NCBI GenBank assembly: GCA_022791455.1
Contig: JAAVZC010000007.1
Span: 184,059 to 248,058 of the forward strand
Reading direction: 5' to 3'
DNA length: 64,000 nt
Source of the DNA: Eggerthellaceae bacterium
Lineage (GTDB): Bacteria; Actinomycetota; Coriobacteriia; Coriobacteriales; Eggerthellaceae
A program made the position numbers and the translations under genes. Positions 25,693 to 33,953 of the stretch are shown here, piece by piece. The notes under the pieces were generated by a model. It ran no database searches. It saw nothing but the letters and a program-made list of their open reading frames with translations, and had not been told where the DNA came from. Numbering within the stretch: position 1 is the first letter of the stretch; every line of letters starts with the position of its first letter.

Positions 25693-25929
25693 TTAAGCCA
25701 CCAGGACGTGCTGCGCTTCGTCCTTGCGCAACGACAGTTCGAAGCCGCGCACGGTGAGCTCGATGGGATCGCCCAAAGGAGCAACTTTGCGCACATATAC
25801 CTCTGTGCCCTTGGTGATGCCCATGTCCATGATGCGGCGCTTGATAGCGCCCTCTCCGACGAGCTTCACCACTTTGGCCGAGGACCCCACCGGCACATCG
25901 CGCAGGGTCTTGGCACCAGATTCTGTCAT
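25693..25929 (-). CDS. feoA: Ferrous iron transport protein A
   Basis: A 78-residue SH3-like protein that supports FeoB. The family pattern is visible as VPVGSSAKVVKLVGEGAIKRRIMDMGITKGTEVYVRKVAPLGDPIELTVRGFELSLR. The ATG follows a long GGAGAAGGAAGGAAGG. It is 72 bases upstream of feoB and 42 bases after the second feoA-like gene. Confidence 0.93.
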   Translation of the reverse strand: MTESGAKTLRDVPVGSSAKVVKLVGEGAIKRRIMDMGITKGTEVYVRKVAPLGDPIELTVRGFELSLRKDEAQHVLVA

Positions 25930-25971
25930 CTGCCCTTCCTTCCTTCTCCTTATAAAAACAGATGAAACGCG

Positions 25972-26253
25972 CTAACAGGTGATGATCTTTGATGCGATCG
26001 ACTTGTCCAGGGCGACGCTCGCGCCCTTGACCTGGACGATCAGGTTGCCACCGTTCTCGGAAACCACACGCACATCAGCACCCTCGACGAACCCCATGTT
26101 CTCCAGGTGATGATGCACGTCGCCTTTTCCGCGAACTTTAGCCACTTTCGCAACGGCTCCCGCCTTCAGGAAGGAAAGCGGCATTTGCTGATAGCCCACC
26201 TGCGCCTGAGCAGGCATGTTCTTGGGGCTTTCCGCTACGGCTGCCATTGACAT
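25972..26253 (-). CDS. Second FeoA-domain protein
   Basis: 93 residues from the ATG at 26253, chosen because GGAG lies five bases upstream; a TTG at 26271 would add six residues. The N-terminal ~25 residues are extra, and the rest is a FeoA domain (PLSFLKAGAVAKVAKVRGKGDVHHHLENMGFVEGADVRVVSENGGNLIVQVKGASVALDK). It has an unusual HHH in the KGDVHHHLENMG segment, which could bind metal. It is the first gene of feoA-feoA-feoB. Two feoA copies per locus are common in anaerobes. Confidence 0.9.
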   Translation of the reverse strand: MSMAAVAESPKNMPAQAQVGYQQMPLSFLKAGAVAKVAKVRGKGDVHHHLENMGFVEGADVRVVSENGGNLIVQVKGASVALDKSIASKIITC

Positions 26254-26272
26254 TGCAACTCCGATCTTCAAA

Positions 26273-26288
26273 GTTAGCTTTGTTTAAC
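26273..26288 (-). promoter_or_regulatory. Candidate metal-repressor operator upstream of the feo operon
   Basis: GTTAGCTTTGTTTAAC, an imperfect inverted repeat with GTTA/TAAC ends, 20 bases upstream of the first feoA start. A related sequence precedes feoB. The DtxR-like gene at 22473 is the obvious candidate to bind it. Confidence 0.45.
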
Positions 26289-26396
26289 GCAAGTATGGTA
26301 CCGCGCTCGCGCAGGAAAAGGAACCCCTGGTTTACTTTTTTTGCGAAAAATGTTCGCTAATGGCAACTTACCCGCGATCACATACGCAGAGCGATT

Positions 26397-26491
26397 GTCA
26401 TCCTGAGCGGAGGCCGAAGGCCGCAGTCGAAGGATCTTACCCGGCTGAGGAGATCCTTCGACTCCGCGCTTAGCGCTCCGCTCAGGATGAC
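26397..26491. repeat. Type A dispersed repeat pair at the 3' end of the GDSL hydrolase gene
   Basis: Two hairpin units in opposite orientation (gtcatcctgagcggaggc ... at 26397, gatccttcgactccgcgc ... ending ctcaggatgac at 26491). The right unit encodes the last codons and the TGA stop of the hydrolase. Confidence 0.85.
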
Positions 26492-27483
26492 AAGGGCTTG
26501 TCGCACACGCAGAGCCAGGGGTTGCCGGTGGCTCGGGCGTGGGGGCAGCCGATGCAGGTGGGGGCATCGCACAGACGCTGGGAGCGCATGGCGTCGGGCG
26601 GCAGGGGCGGCAGAGGCTCCGGAATGGCGAAGCGCCGCTCGGCCGCGGGGATGTTTTCCAGCTCGGCAGCCATTGCATGGAGCACCATGGCGGCGAACTG
26701 CTGCATCCCGAGCGCTGTGGGATGCGTGCCGTCCACGGCATCGTAGTCGAATCCCAGGGCGGCAACGTCCGCCACGCGGGCCCCCGCTGCTGCAGCAGCA
26801 TCGCGGATGGCCTGATTGTAGTCGTCGAAGGGCACCCCGCGCAGCGCATAGGTGAAGGCCGACTGCGCGCTTGCGGTTTCCCGGCCCGGCGGCACGGTAA
26901 TGCACCACAGCTGGGCGCCCGGCGCTACCGCCTGCACCCGTTCGAGCATCGCGCGATACGCGGCGCCGAACCGCTCCGCGGCGTCGGCAGGGGCAGCGCC
27001 CGGCACCCCTTCCGGCACCAAGCCGGCATCGGGAAGCGGACCGGCCCCCTCCGACCACCCGGCCGCGCGCGCCGCAACCACCGCCGGCGACGCTTCGGAG
27101 CGCCCCGCTTCCTGGGCCTCGGGCGTTCCCCACCCGTAATCGTTAATGCCGATGAAAAACAGCACCACATCCGGCTCTTCGCCGTCCTCCCCTCGCAGCT
27201 GTTCGGCGCGCCCCGCCGCCTCACCGGCCGGAAACGCCTTGCCCTGCACCATAGATCCCGAGAAGGACCCGTTGGCGCACAAACGGCCGCCCAGAGCCTC
27301 GATCACCTGCATCCACCACGTTTGAGCGGGCGAAAGCACGCCGGTGCACTCGGTTTGGGGCGACTGATAGTACACGCGGTTGCCCGGCGCGATGCACCCC
27401 TCGAAGGTGGAGATGGAGTCTCCCAGCACCGAAATCGCGGGGGCCTTCACGGGGCCCTCACCAGAAAAGTCTGTCGCTTGCAT
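26482..27483 (-). CDS. SGNH/GDSL-family hydrolase with C-terminal Cys cluster
   Basis: 333 residues. The catalytic Ser block is ISVLGDSISTFEG (about 18-30), the oxyanion Gly/Asn blocks appear as ANGSFSGS and FFIGINDYG, and the Asp-His pair is DGTHPTALG. The fold is an esterase/lipase-type hydrolase, with no signal peptide. The last ~35 residues hold six cysteines (CDAPTCIGCPHARATG...CVCD), like a small metal-binding knuckle not usual in this family. The terminal PLSS and the stop codon come from a dispersed repeat. The ATG at 27483 is preceded by GAGGGAG; a TTG at 27510 is an alternative. Substrate unknown. Confidence 0.85.
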   Translation of the reverse strand: MQATDFSGEGPVKAPAISVLGDSISTFEGCIAPGNRVYYQSPQTECTGVLSPAQTWWMQVIEALGGRLCANGSFSGSMVQGKAFPAGEAAGRAEQLRGEDGEEPDVVLFFIGINDYGWGTPEAQEAGRSEASPAVVAARAAGWSEGAGPLPDAGLVPEGVPGAAPADAAERFGAAYRAMLERVQAVAPGAQLWCITVPPGRETASAQSAFTYALRGVPFDDYNQAIRDAAAAAGARVADVAALGFDYDAVDGTHPTALGMQQFAAMVLHAMAAELENIPAAERRFAIPEPLPPLPPDAMRSQRLCDAPTCIGCPHARATGNPWLCVCDKPLSS

Positions 27484-27568
27484 CGATAAACCATCTCCCT
27501 CTTTGAGCAAAGTCTGATGGAAATACTATACTCTACCGGCATCTCGTCCCGTTCAGAAGGAATGAATT

Positions 27569-29146
27569 ATGACCGTAACGCCCGCGCCCCTCACCTCCCC
27601 CGTGCAATTCTTCGACACCCGCGGAAACGTCACCGAGCCCTACAGCTTCACCGAAGCACTCGTGGCGGGGCTGGCCCCCGGCGGCGGCCTGTTCATCCCC
27701 ACCGAGCTGCCCCACTTCACCGTGGAAGAGATTGTAGATCTGGCGAGGCTTCCCTACCACAAGCGCGCGGCGGCGGTGTACAAGGCCTTCGCCATAGACC
27801 TGCCCGACGAGCAGATCGACGAGCTGATGGCGCTTTGCTACGGCGACAACTTCAACGACGAGGACATCTGCCCCATTTCCTCGCTGGACGAGAACACCCA
27901 CATTCTGGAACTGTGGCATGGCCCCACCAGCGCCTTCAAGGACATGGCGCTGCAATGCCTGCCGCGCTTCTTCTCCGCTTCTGCGGCGGCGCTGCGCGAG
28001 CGCGGCAAGCTGGACAACACCTTCTGCATCCTGGTGGCCACTTCCGGCGACACCGGCAAGGCGGCGCTCGAGGGCTTCAAAGGTGTAGACGGCGTCTCCA
28101 TCGGCGTCCTGTTCCCCGACGGCGGCGTGAGCGATATCCAGCGCAAGCAGATGGTCACCACTACCGGCGACAACGTGCAGGTATGGGCGGTGCGCGGCAA
28201 CTTCGACGATTGCCAGACCGGTGTGAAGCGCACCTTCGCTGACAGCCAGTTCACCGACGAGCTGATGGCCGAACGCAAGGTGGCGCTCTCCAGCGCGAAC
28301 TCCATCAACTGGGGGCGCCTCATGCCCCAGATTGTCTACTACATCTCCAGCTACGCCCAACTGGTGGCGGACGGGAAATTGGAAGCGGGGCAGCCGCTGG
28401 ACGTGTGCGTGCCCACCGGCAACTTCGGCAACATTCTGGCTTGCTGGTACGCCAAGCACATGGGCACCCCTATCGGCCTGCTCATGTGCGCCTCTAACGA
28501 GAACCGCGTGCTGACCGACTTCATCAACACCGGCACCTACGATATTTCCGAGCGAGAATTCGTGCTCACCCCCTCCCCTTCGATGGACATCCTCGTGAGC
28601 TCTAACCTGGAGCGCCAGCTGTTCGAGCTCACCGGTCGTGACAGCAAGGCCATCGCCGCGTGGATGCAGTCGCTGAATGAGAACCGCTCGTTCCAGGTGG
28701 ACCGCGACACCTTCGCCAAGCTGCGGGAAGACTTCGCCGCAGAATCCGTGAACAACCAGGAGTGCCTGGACACCATCCACGAGGTGTTCGATGCCCACGG
28801 CTACCTGATGGACCCGCACACCGCCGTGGCCTATGCCGCCGCCGAACGGCTGCGCAGCGAGAACCCGGTGCTGGTGGCTTCCACCGCTCACTGGGCGAAG
28901 TTCGGCAACAACGTGTATCGAGCTCTGTTCGATATTGCGCCGGACGCTCCGCTGCCGCCGGAGATTGCCGCCCTCACCGGCTGCCAGCTGAACGCGCTCA
29001 TCGCCGACGAGACCGGCTGCTTCTACGTGCCGGAGAACCTGGCCATGCTGGACGAGATGCCAGTCCGCTTCACCGAAGTGATCGACGCCGACGTCCCCTC
29101 CATCGAGAAGGCCACCCAAGCGTTCCTGGATACCCAGACTTTATAG
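27569..29146 (+). CDS. thrC: Threonine synthase
   Basis: A 525-residue PLP enzyme that makes threonine from O-phosphohomoserine. The PLP lysine is in HGPTSAFKDMALQ (near residue 125), the phosphate-binding loop is ATSGDTGKAALEGF, and CVPTGNFGNILACW matches the family. The N-terminal YSFTEALVAGLAPGGGLFIP is the usual start of the long (class I/fungal-like) form, and the length agrees. The ATG follows AGAAGGAA. It has its own promoter region of 85 bases after the divergent hydrolase. The ModE-like gene follows after 120 bases. Confidence 0.95.
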   Translation: MTVTPAPLTSPVQFFDTRGNVTEPYSFTEALVAGLAPGGGLFIPTELPHFTVEEIVDLARLPYHKRAAAVYKAFAIDLPDEQIDELMALCYGDNFNDEDICPISSLDENTHILELWHGPTSAFKDMALQCLPRFFSASAAALRERGKLDNTFCILVATSGDTGKAALEGFKGVDGVSIGVLFPDGGVSDIQRKQMVTTTGDNVQVWAVRGNFDDCQTGVKRTFADSQFTDELMAERKVALSSANSINWGRLMPQIVYYISSYAQLVADGKLEAGQPLDVCVPTGNFGNILACWYAKHMGTPIGLLMCASNENRVLTDFINTGTYDISEREFVLTPSPSMDILVSSNLERQLFELTGRDSKAIAAWMQSLNENRSFQVDRDTFAKLREDFAAESVNNQECLDTIHEVFDAHGYLMDPHTAVAYAAAERLRSENPVLVASTAHWAKFGNNVYRALFDIAPDAPLPPEIAALTGCQLNALIADETGCFYVPENLAMLDEMPVRFTEVIDADVPSIEKATQAFLDTQTL

Positions 29147-29266
29147 CTTCGGCCATCACCCTAGGCAGAGCGCGAAAGATGCATGAGGGCGAGGGTTGTG
29201 TTAGTATTTCCCTCACCATACGCTATCTGAGCCCAGGAGCATTGCGCCTGGCACCAAAGGAGAGCC

Positions 29267-29623
29267 ATGACTACCCTTGAGGATCTTGTCATCAACGTGC
29301 GCATTTCCGTTGCCAACCCCGATGCCCCCTCTGATTCCATGCTCGGTCCCGGCGTGGCGAAGCTGTGCGAGGGCGTGCGGGAGAAGGGCTCGCTAAACGC
29401 CGCTGCGAAATCGATGGGCATGGCCTACAGCAAAGCATGGCGCATCATCAAAGATACCGAGGCAACCCTTGGCATCCAGCTTCTCGACCGCGACGGCGCC
29501 CATGGCAGCCAACTCACGAAAGAGGGCGCCTATCTGCTGAACCTGTACGCCGAGATTTCCGAAAAGCTACAGCAGACCGGCGAGGCTCTCTACAAGGAGA
29601 AGGCCTCCCAGATCAACGGGTAG
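29267..29623 (+). CDS. ModE-like winged helix-turn-helix protein without molybdate domain
   Basis: 118 residues matching the N-terminal DNA-binding domain of ModE/LysR-type proteins: GVAKLCEGVREKGSLNAAAKSMGMAYSKAWRIIKDTEATLGIQLLDRDGAHGSQLTKEGAYLL. The two C-terminal TOBE/molybdate-binding domains of full ModE are missing. Such solo domains often sit near molybdenum genes, and this genome segment is rich in molybdoenzymes. A role in molybdenum control is inference. The ATG follows AAAGGAG. Its 3' end overlaps the convergent DUF192 gene by 34 bases. Confidence 0.82.
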   Translation: MTTLEDLVINVRISVANPDAPSDSMLGPGVAKLCEGVREKGSLNAAAKSMGMAYSKAWRIIKDTEATLGIQLLDRDGAHGSQLTKEGAYLLNLYAEISEKLQQTGEALYKEKASQING

Positions 29624-29931
29624 TCGCCCACTTTCAGCCATTCCCCCTTACAAGAAAACCGCTCGAGCACCGCGGCTCTCTGGTCGTGTGCCAAACAGCT
29701 GGCGCAGACGCGCTGCCCCGGCGGTACCGCCCGCTCCACCTTCACCACCTGGCCCCCTCCGTCCAGAAATGCCACGTCAATGGGATTGCCCATGCCGAAC
29801 GTGTGTATGTCGCGGCAACGGGTGATGAGTAGCGGCGGCCGCGGCGGCTTGCGACCAAGCAGACCGCGCAACCGCGTGAGCGGCGTGGCAGCCACTTGAG
29901 CCACGAGCACCTCTCCGCTTCTCAGGCGCAC
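29590..29931 (-). CDS. DUF192-family protein at the end of the tad operon
   Basis: 113 residues with the DUF192 pattern TRLRGLLGRK ... CRDIHTFGMGNPIDVAFLDGGGQVVKVERAVPPGQRV. The start GTG at 29931 overlaps the preceding stop by ten bases; a GTG at 29904 with a better GGAGAGG site is the alternative. Unlike many family members it lacks a signal peptide. CASCLAHDQ near the end adds two cysteines. It is translationally coupled to the pilus genes, and similar DUF192 genes are seen at the ends of other tad loci, but the role is unknown. Confidence 0.8.
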   Translation of the reverse strand: MRLRSGEVLVAQVAATPLTRLRGLLGRKPPRPPLLITRCRDIHTFGMGNPIDVAFLDGGGQVVKVERAVPPGQRVCASCLAHDQRAAVLERFSCKGEWLKVGDYPLIWEAFSL

Positions 29932-30428
29932 TGCGCAAGCACGACGACGTCTTGTCCCATTTGCCACTGCGACACGGCAAGCCACTGTCCCTCTCCTTCC
30001 TCGCGCACATACGATGCGCATCCTTCGATTCCCGCAGACAGGCCGCACCAACCACAGGCGGCGAGGGCCTGCTCCAGGCAGCCGTCGTCGGTGGTGCACT
30101 CCGCTCGCGTGAACGATGCGATGGAGCCGCTGCCGTCCACGAGCACCTCTTCCGCAGGTCCCATGACGAAAAGCAGCTCTTCCAGCCAATCCGGCATCGC
30201 AGCATCATCACCCGGCGAGACGGCGAAGGGAGAAAGCGCCTCCCCCACCGCTGCATCCAGGGCTGCTTGAGCCATGACCGTCGCTTGCAGCGGGGCATCC
30301 GCGGCGGCCGGGCCGCCATCAGCATCCAGAACGGCCCTCTCCACTCCCGCCACCGCAAGCAGCAGCGCCAGTCCTATGCCTAGTGCACCGAGGGCCCGCC
30401 CAAAGCGGTGCCTTTGCCGGGCGCTCAT
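29922..30428 (-). CDS. Membrane-anchored protein of the tad operon, unknown function
   Basis: 168 residues with a single N-terminal membrane helix (about 11-30, LGALGIGLALLLAVAGVERA) and an acidic outside domain with seven cysteines (CTTDDGCLEQALAACGWCG, GCASY). No pilin-type GQxTxE motif. It overlaps the TadE-like gene upstream by four bases (ATGA type) and the DUF192 gene downstream, so it belongs to the pilus operon. It may be a minor pilus-associated or secreted factor; no family was recognised. Confidence 0.75.
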   Translation of the reverse strand: MSARQRHRFGRALGALGIGLALLLAVAGVERAVLDADGGPAAADAPLQATVMAQAALDAAVGEALSPFAVSPGDDAAMPDWLEELLFVMGPAEEVLVDGSGSIASFTRAECTTDDGCLEQALAACGWCGLSAGIEGCASYVREEGEGQWLAVSQWQMGQDVVVLAQCA

Positions 30429-30892
30429 AGCAGCATCCCCGGCTTGTAGCGATCAACGGTAAGCGATGCGCTGTGACTGATGCGCGGCAGGTGAACACCG
30501 AAGAACTCCTGGCGCAGGCTCATGCCGAAAAGGGTGGGGGCAAAGCTCAAGGTGGCGGTGTAGCAGGTGTAGCCGCCGGAGTCCTCGCTGGCCACCGACA
30601 CTTCCTGGCCGGGGCCGACGAACCGAGCCTCCAGCAGTTCCTCGATATTGGCCTGCGCCTGCGCCGGATCTTCCCCGTATGCCGGCACGGTGGCGTACAA
30701 GCGCACCGCGTTGCGGGCCATACGGTCGAAGGCGGCGCATTCCGAGAAGAACGCCATGCCGTTGCACACGATGGCCATGACGATAATGGCCACGGGAAGC
30801 ACGGTGGCAATCTCCACGGTCATCTGCCCGCGCTCGCTTCGCAGGGCTTCTCGCACGCGCCGCCACCAACGACGGGCCTTCGCCACCATCAT
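30425..30892 (-). CDS. TadE-like pilus assembly protein
   Basis: 155 residues. A basic N-terminus (KARRWWRRVREALRS) leads to ERGQMTVEIATVLPVAIIVMAIVCNGMAFF, the TadE/pseudopilin signature with a Glu five residues after the Gly. The rest is an outside domain with two cysteines. The ATG at 30892 overlaps the upstream TGA in ATGATG, and the longer open frame is a shadow of the TadG-like gene. TadE-type proteins are minor pseudopilins needed for Flp pilus assembly. Confidence 0.87.
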   Translation of the reverse strand: MMVAKARRWWRRVREALRSERGQMTVEIATVLPVAIIVMAIVCNGMAFFSECAAFDRMARNAVRLYATVPAYGEDPAQAQANIEELLEARFVGPGQEVSVASEDSGGYTCYTATLSFAPTLFGMSLRQEFFGVHLPRISHSASLTVDRYKPGMLL

Positions 30893-33003
30893 TGCCACAC
30901 CCGCTGGTCGCGACCGCCCGACACCAGGCCGTTCAGGGCAGCGATGGCCGATTCCACCCAGCTTCGGGCCGCGAGCCCAACGGATGGGGGAAGCGCCAGG
31001 GTCACCGGCACCTCCGTTTCCAAGATGGGCACCGTGAACGTGGCCACCGTAATCTCCCCTTCGCCGGAAAGCCACGCTCCCATATCCGTTCCATCTATGC
31101 CAGCCATAAGCCCGTCGAAGACCGTCCCGGTGGGCGTCGATCCCCGAAGCGCCGTCTGCTGTAGTTGGCGAAACTCCACCGCGAAGGTGTCGGAATCTCC
31201 CGCCACCACCTCTGCCGTACCTGCGAGCGCCGGTTTGAGCGCCGCCAAATTCGCCGGTTGCAATCCCGCCACCTCCACTACGTCCTCCAGCTTTCCGCGC
31301 GCCCAACCGCCCAAGCCGCTCGACCCCAAGAGCGGGATGCCGTTAAGAGCCTGCTCCATTCCAGCGAAAAGCGCCTGCTGGCCGCTCCCGTAGGCGGAAA
31401 GAAGAGCGGACCAGCAATTGAGCGCTAACTGCCCCGCGCCGCCCACGAATCCGGACGTATCCACATCATCGAGCAGCGCCGTGATGACCGTACCACCATC
31501 TTCCGCCGCATCCTCCTTCAGCAGCGCACCGGATACCGCCACCCGCAGGCCCAGCCGCTCCTGCGGGGAGGCGAAAGAACTGCTGAAGTTGCCGGATGGG
31601 ACGCCCGTGGCCAGGTTGACCACCATCGCAACGCAGCCGGTACCGCCGGGCGGCTGGGCCTCGATGCGGAAATCAGCCGCCTCCGCCAGCGTCTCCTTCA
31701 GAAAATCCCCGATGCGGGAAAAGGTGTCCTTTGCCTCTTGTTGGGCCGGATCCAGCTGACGACGGGCCTCTTCGTAGTCCCGCGCCGCTTGGGCCACCTG
31801 CCGATAGTGATACTCAAAACCGGTTTCTACCCGGGCGGTCATCGATGCCACGTCCCCCAAATCGCTCGGCCGGAACTTGCAGGTCGGACATTCTTGAAAG
31901 CCGCCGGCTTCCAGCTGCGCTACCGATCCGCTGCGCACCGCGCCGCCCGCTTGGGGGCATCCGGCATAGGCGTGCATGACCGTTCCATCCCCTGTTTCCG
32001 TCACCGGGAACAGCGGCTGATCGTAGAGCGAGCACTCCCGCAGCTCCGCCGTTTTCGAGAAAAGCAGCGGAAAGTTGGCCGAGAACGATCCCTCGCTCTC
32101 TCGCACGTAGCCCTCTTCCAGCTGTTCAGCGGCATAACGGTAGAAGATGCGCCGCAGCGCCGCGTTGGACTGCTCCTCCACGGTGTCCGCCGCCGGCGCT
32201 TCATGGGCTGCCCGGTAGCGGTAGTAGGCGCGCGCCCGCTCAAGAGCTACCGAGAAGCTCCAGGTATCGGCAGAGTGGTAAAGAGGGTTTTGGGAGTCCG
32301 GCAGCCCCGCCAGCCGCTGCGCCCGCTGGTACTGGCAGTATTCGGGGTTCGCGCCGCAATCGGCCATGAAGCCCCGTAGCTTGGCGGCGTTGGCCTGCTC
32401 GGCCGCCTCCTCCGCTGCCGCTGCTTGTGCGGCCAGATCGTCGGCGCTCGACTGCACCGCCTCCTCCAGGCTTTCGCACGCCGCTGCCGCCCCCACCGCG
32501 ATGGGCTTGCCCTCAAGGGGGACCGGGATGGCTACCGCGACGAATCGGTCGGATGGCCCGTTGTTGGCTGCCGCCACCGCTGCCGCATTGAGCGCGCACA
32601 GAAACGGCAGTGCCTGCTGCAGGCGGTTGAGCCCCTGCGACACCTTCTCGGCGAAGCTGTTCCGATGGGAAAGGATGCTCGATCCGGCATCTAGCAGCTT
32701 GGCCGCCACCCCCTGAGCGCCCGGTATGCATAGGGCCACCGCGCCCGCGCCCATGGTGACCGCCGACGCGAGGGTAAAGGAGAGCACGACCGCATCGCAA
32801 AGCGCCACCGCGATCATGAACTCCCCCGTCACCGACGCCGCCGCAAGTGCGCTCGCATCCGCCACCTCCTGGATCTCGGCCGTGCGCGTATTCAGCTCGT
32901 ACACATGGGCGGCCGAGAAGAGCAGCGCCAGCGAAAGCAGCATCGCCACCGCCATCCCAACGGTGGTAAACCCCTCCTCATCGCGAAACAATTCAACGCC
33001 CAT
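30889..33003 (-). CDS. Large TadG-like pilus protein
   Basis: 704 residues from the ATG at 33003 (GAAAGGGCATTC upstream); an open extension to 33102 overlaps the next gene and is unlikely. The N-terminal EEGFTTVGMAVAMLLSLALLFSAAHVYELNTRTAEIQEVADASALAAA is the Tad-G start, with one membrane helix and the typical DASALAAA segment. The long outer region is Ala-rich with predicted helices, a CPTCKF pair near residue 365, and further hydrophobic stretches near 65-110. Many TadG proteins carry a von Willebrand A domain; I see no MIDAS motif here. It probably sits at the pilus base or tip. Confidence 0.8.
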   Translation of the reverse strand: MGVELFRDEEGFTTVGMAVAMLLSLALLFSAAHVYELNTRTAEIQEVADASALAAASVTGEFMIAVALCDAVVLSFTLASAVTMGAGAVALCIPGAQGVAAKLLDAGSSILSHRNSFAEKVSQGLNRLQQALPFLCALNAAAVAAANNGPSDRFVAVAIPVPLEGKPIAVGAAAACESLEEAVQSSADDLAAQAAAAEEAAEQANAAKLRGFMADCGANPEYCQYQRAQRLAGLPDSQNPLYHSADTWSFSVALERARAYYRYRAAHEAPAADTVEEQSNAALRRIFYRYAAEQLEEGYVRESEGSFSANFPLLFSKTAELRECSLYDQPLFPVTETGDGTVMHAYAGCPQAGGAVRSGSVAQLEAGGFQECPTCKFRPSDLGDVASMTARVETGFEYHYRQVAQAARDYEEARRQLDPAQQEAKDTFSRIGDFLKETLAEAADFRIEAQPPGGTGCVAMVVNLATGVPSGNFSSSFASPQERLGLRVAVSGALLKEDAAEDGGTVITALLDDVDTSGFVGGAGQLALNCWSALLSAYGSGQQALFAGMEQALNGIPLLGSSGLGGWARGKLEDVVEVAGLQPANLAALKPALAGTAEVVAGDSDTFAVEFRQLQQTALRGSTPTGTVFDGLMAGIDGTDMGAWLSGEGEITVATFTVPILETEVPVTLALPPSVGLAARSWVESAIAALNGLVSGGRDQRVWQ

Positions 33004-33028
33004 GAATGCCCTTTCAACCAAAGCCACA

Positions 33029-33478
33029 TCACTGCTCCCACATTGCGGTGGTGGGAAGCCCTTCTTGCACGCGCACTTCCCAGTAGCCTTCGCCATCAAC
33101 AAGACCCGCCAACTGGGAAAGCTGGGCCAAGAGCGGCAGCGGCTTCAAGCGGGTAGCAACTTCCACCTGCGCACCAGAAGCCCCGCTGGTCAGCTGAATG
33201 TCCCAGCTGCAACCGCCGGCATGCTTGTGGAACAGCTCCATCTCTGGAATGGCGGAGAGCCGGCGGCGCAGGTAATCCTCCGCGAGCGACGGATCCTCTT
33301 GGGTGCAGAGCAGCCGGCAGGTTTCCGTTGCAGCGTTTTCCATAATGGAGCGGTCGTAGAGAAGAATGGCCGGCTGCACCAACAGCAAAAGCAGGAGGAA
33401 CGCCACCGGGATGGCCACAGCCGCCTCGACGGTGGCCTGACCGGATTGGCCTCGCAGCCGCCTAAAATGCCAGCACAT
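33029..33478 (-). CDS. TadE-like minor pilin
   Basis: 149 residues. The start MCWHFRRLRGQSGQATVEAAVAIPVAFLLLLLLVQPAILLYD carries the GQATVEA pseudopilin motif and one membrane helix. The following domain includes CRLLCTQED and GGCSWD, allowing disulfides. The ATG at 33478 lies inside the last codons of the preceding gene, with GGTGGG upstream. One of three small Gly-Gln-x-Thr-x-Glu proteins in this operon. Confidence 0.82.
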   Translation of the reverse strand: MCWHFRRLRGQSGQATVEAAVAIPVAFLLLLLLVQPAILLYDRSIMENAATETCRLLCTQEDPSLAEDYLRRRLSAIPEMELFHKHAGGCSWDIQLTSGASGAQVEVATRLKPLPLLAQLSQLAGLVDGEGYWEVRVQEGLPTTAMWEQ

Positions 33479-33686
33479 CGCACACCCACCCCCATGCGCC
33501 GTCCACATGGTGCGATGCCGCCCCCAGCGCATGAGAGGCGCTCACGTCTTGGAAGAACAACTGCCGAACGGCCCAAAGTCCCACCGCCACTGCCATGAGC
33601 GCGGCGGTCACCACGGCATATTCCACCGTTGCCTGGCCGCTGCAGTTGCCTACAAACCGTTTATACCATCGGCAATGGCGGTCCAA
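33462..33686 (-). CDS. Short second pilin-like protein, start uncertain
   Basis: About 74 residues if it starts at the TTG at 33686. The recognisable part is CSGQATVEYAVVTAALMAVAVGLWAVRQLFF, a Flp/TadE-type cleavage and assembly region, then a 30-residue tail. No ATG or GTG precedes the motif in frame after the flp stop; the TTG overlaps flp by 37 bases and has GAGGAG only two bases away. Translation may depend on coupling to flp. Confidence 0.6.
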   Translation of the reverse strand: MDRHCRWYKRFVGNCSGQATVEYAVVTAALMAVAVGLWAVRQLFFQDVSASHALGAASHHVDGAWGWVCDVLAF

Positions 33687-33928
33687 AGCTCCTCTAATTT
33701 CGGACGGAACAGCGTGATGGCCACGATGGCCAAGACTACTAAGACCCCAACCAGTATTGCGTATTCGGTCGTGCCCTGACCTGCGGTTTCTTTGGCCTTC
33801 ACCCGCATCTTGCAATAGGCTTTCACCATGCACTCCCGCGCTCTGGCCCATAGCCCCGTCGCCGTTTGCGCAGGCGCGTCCGTCGGGGTACCCAATCTCT
33901 CTTCGGTCTCTGCTTCGAAACGTTCCAT
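33650..33928 (-). CDS. flp: Flp-type IVb major pilin
   Basis: 92 residues. The processed pilin would begin at the Gly-Gln junction of KETAGQGTTEYAILVGVLVVLAIVAITLF, with Glu5 and the hydrophobic stretch of Flp pilins. The mature part is only ~42 residues, as expected. With ATG 33928 the leader is ~50 residues; an internal ATG at 33829 with GGGAGTGC would give a more typical 17-residue leader. No prepilin peptidase (tadV) is in the window, so it must be encoded elsewhere. Confidence 0.85.
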   Translation of the reverse strand: MERFEAETEERLGTPTDAPAQTATGLWARARECMVKAYCKMRVKAKETAGQGTTEYAILVGVLVVLAIVAITLFRPKLEELWTAIADGINGL

Positions 33929-33953
33929 GATTTTTCCCTTTCTCTTTCATGGC

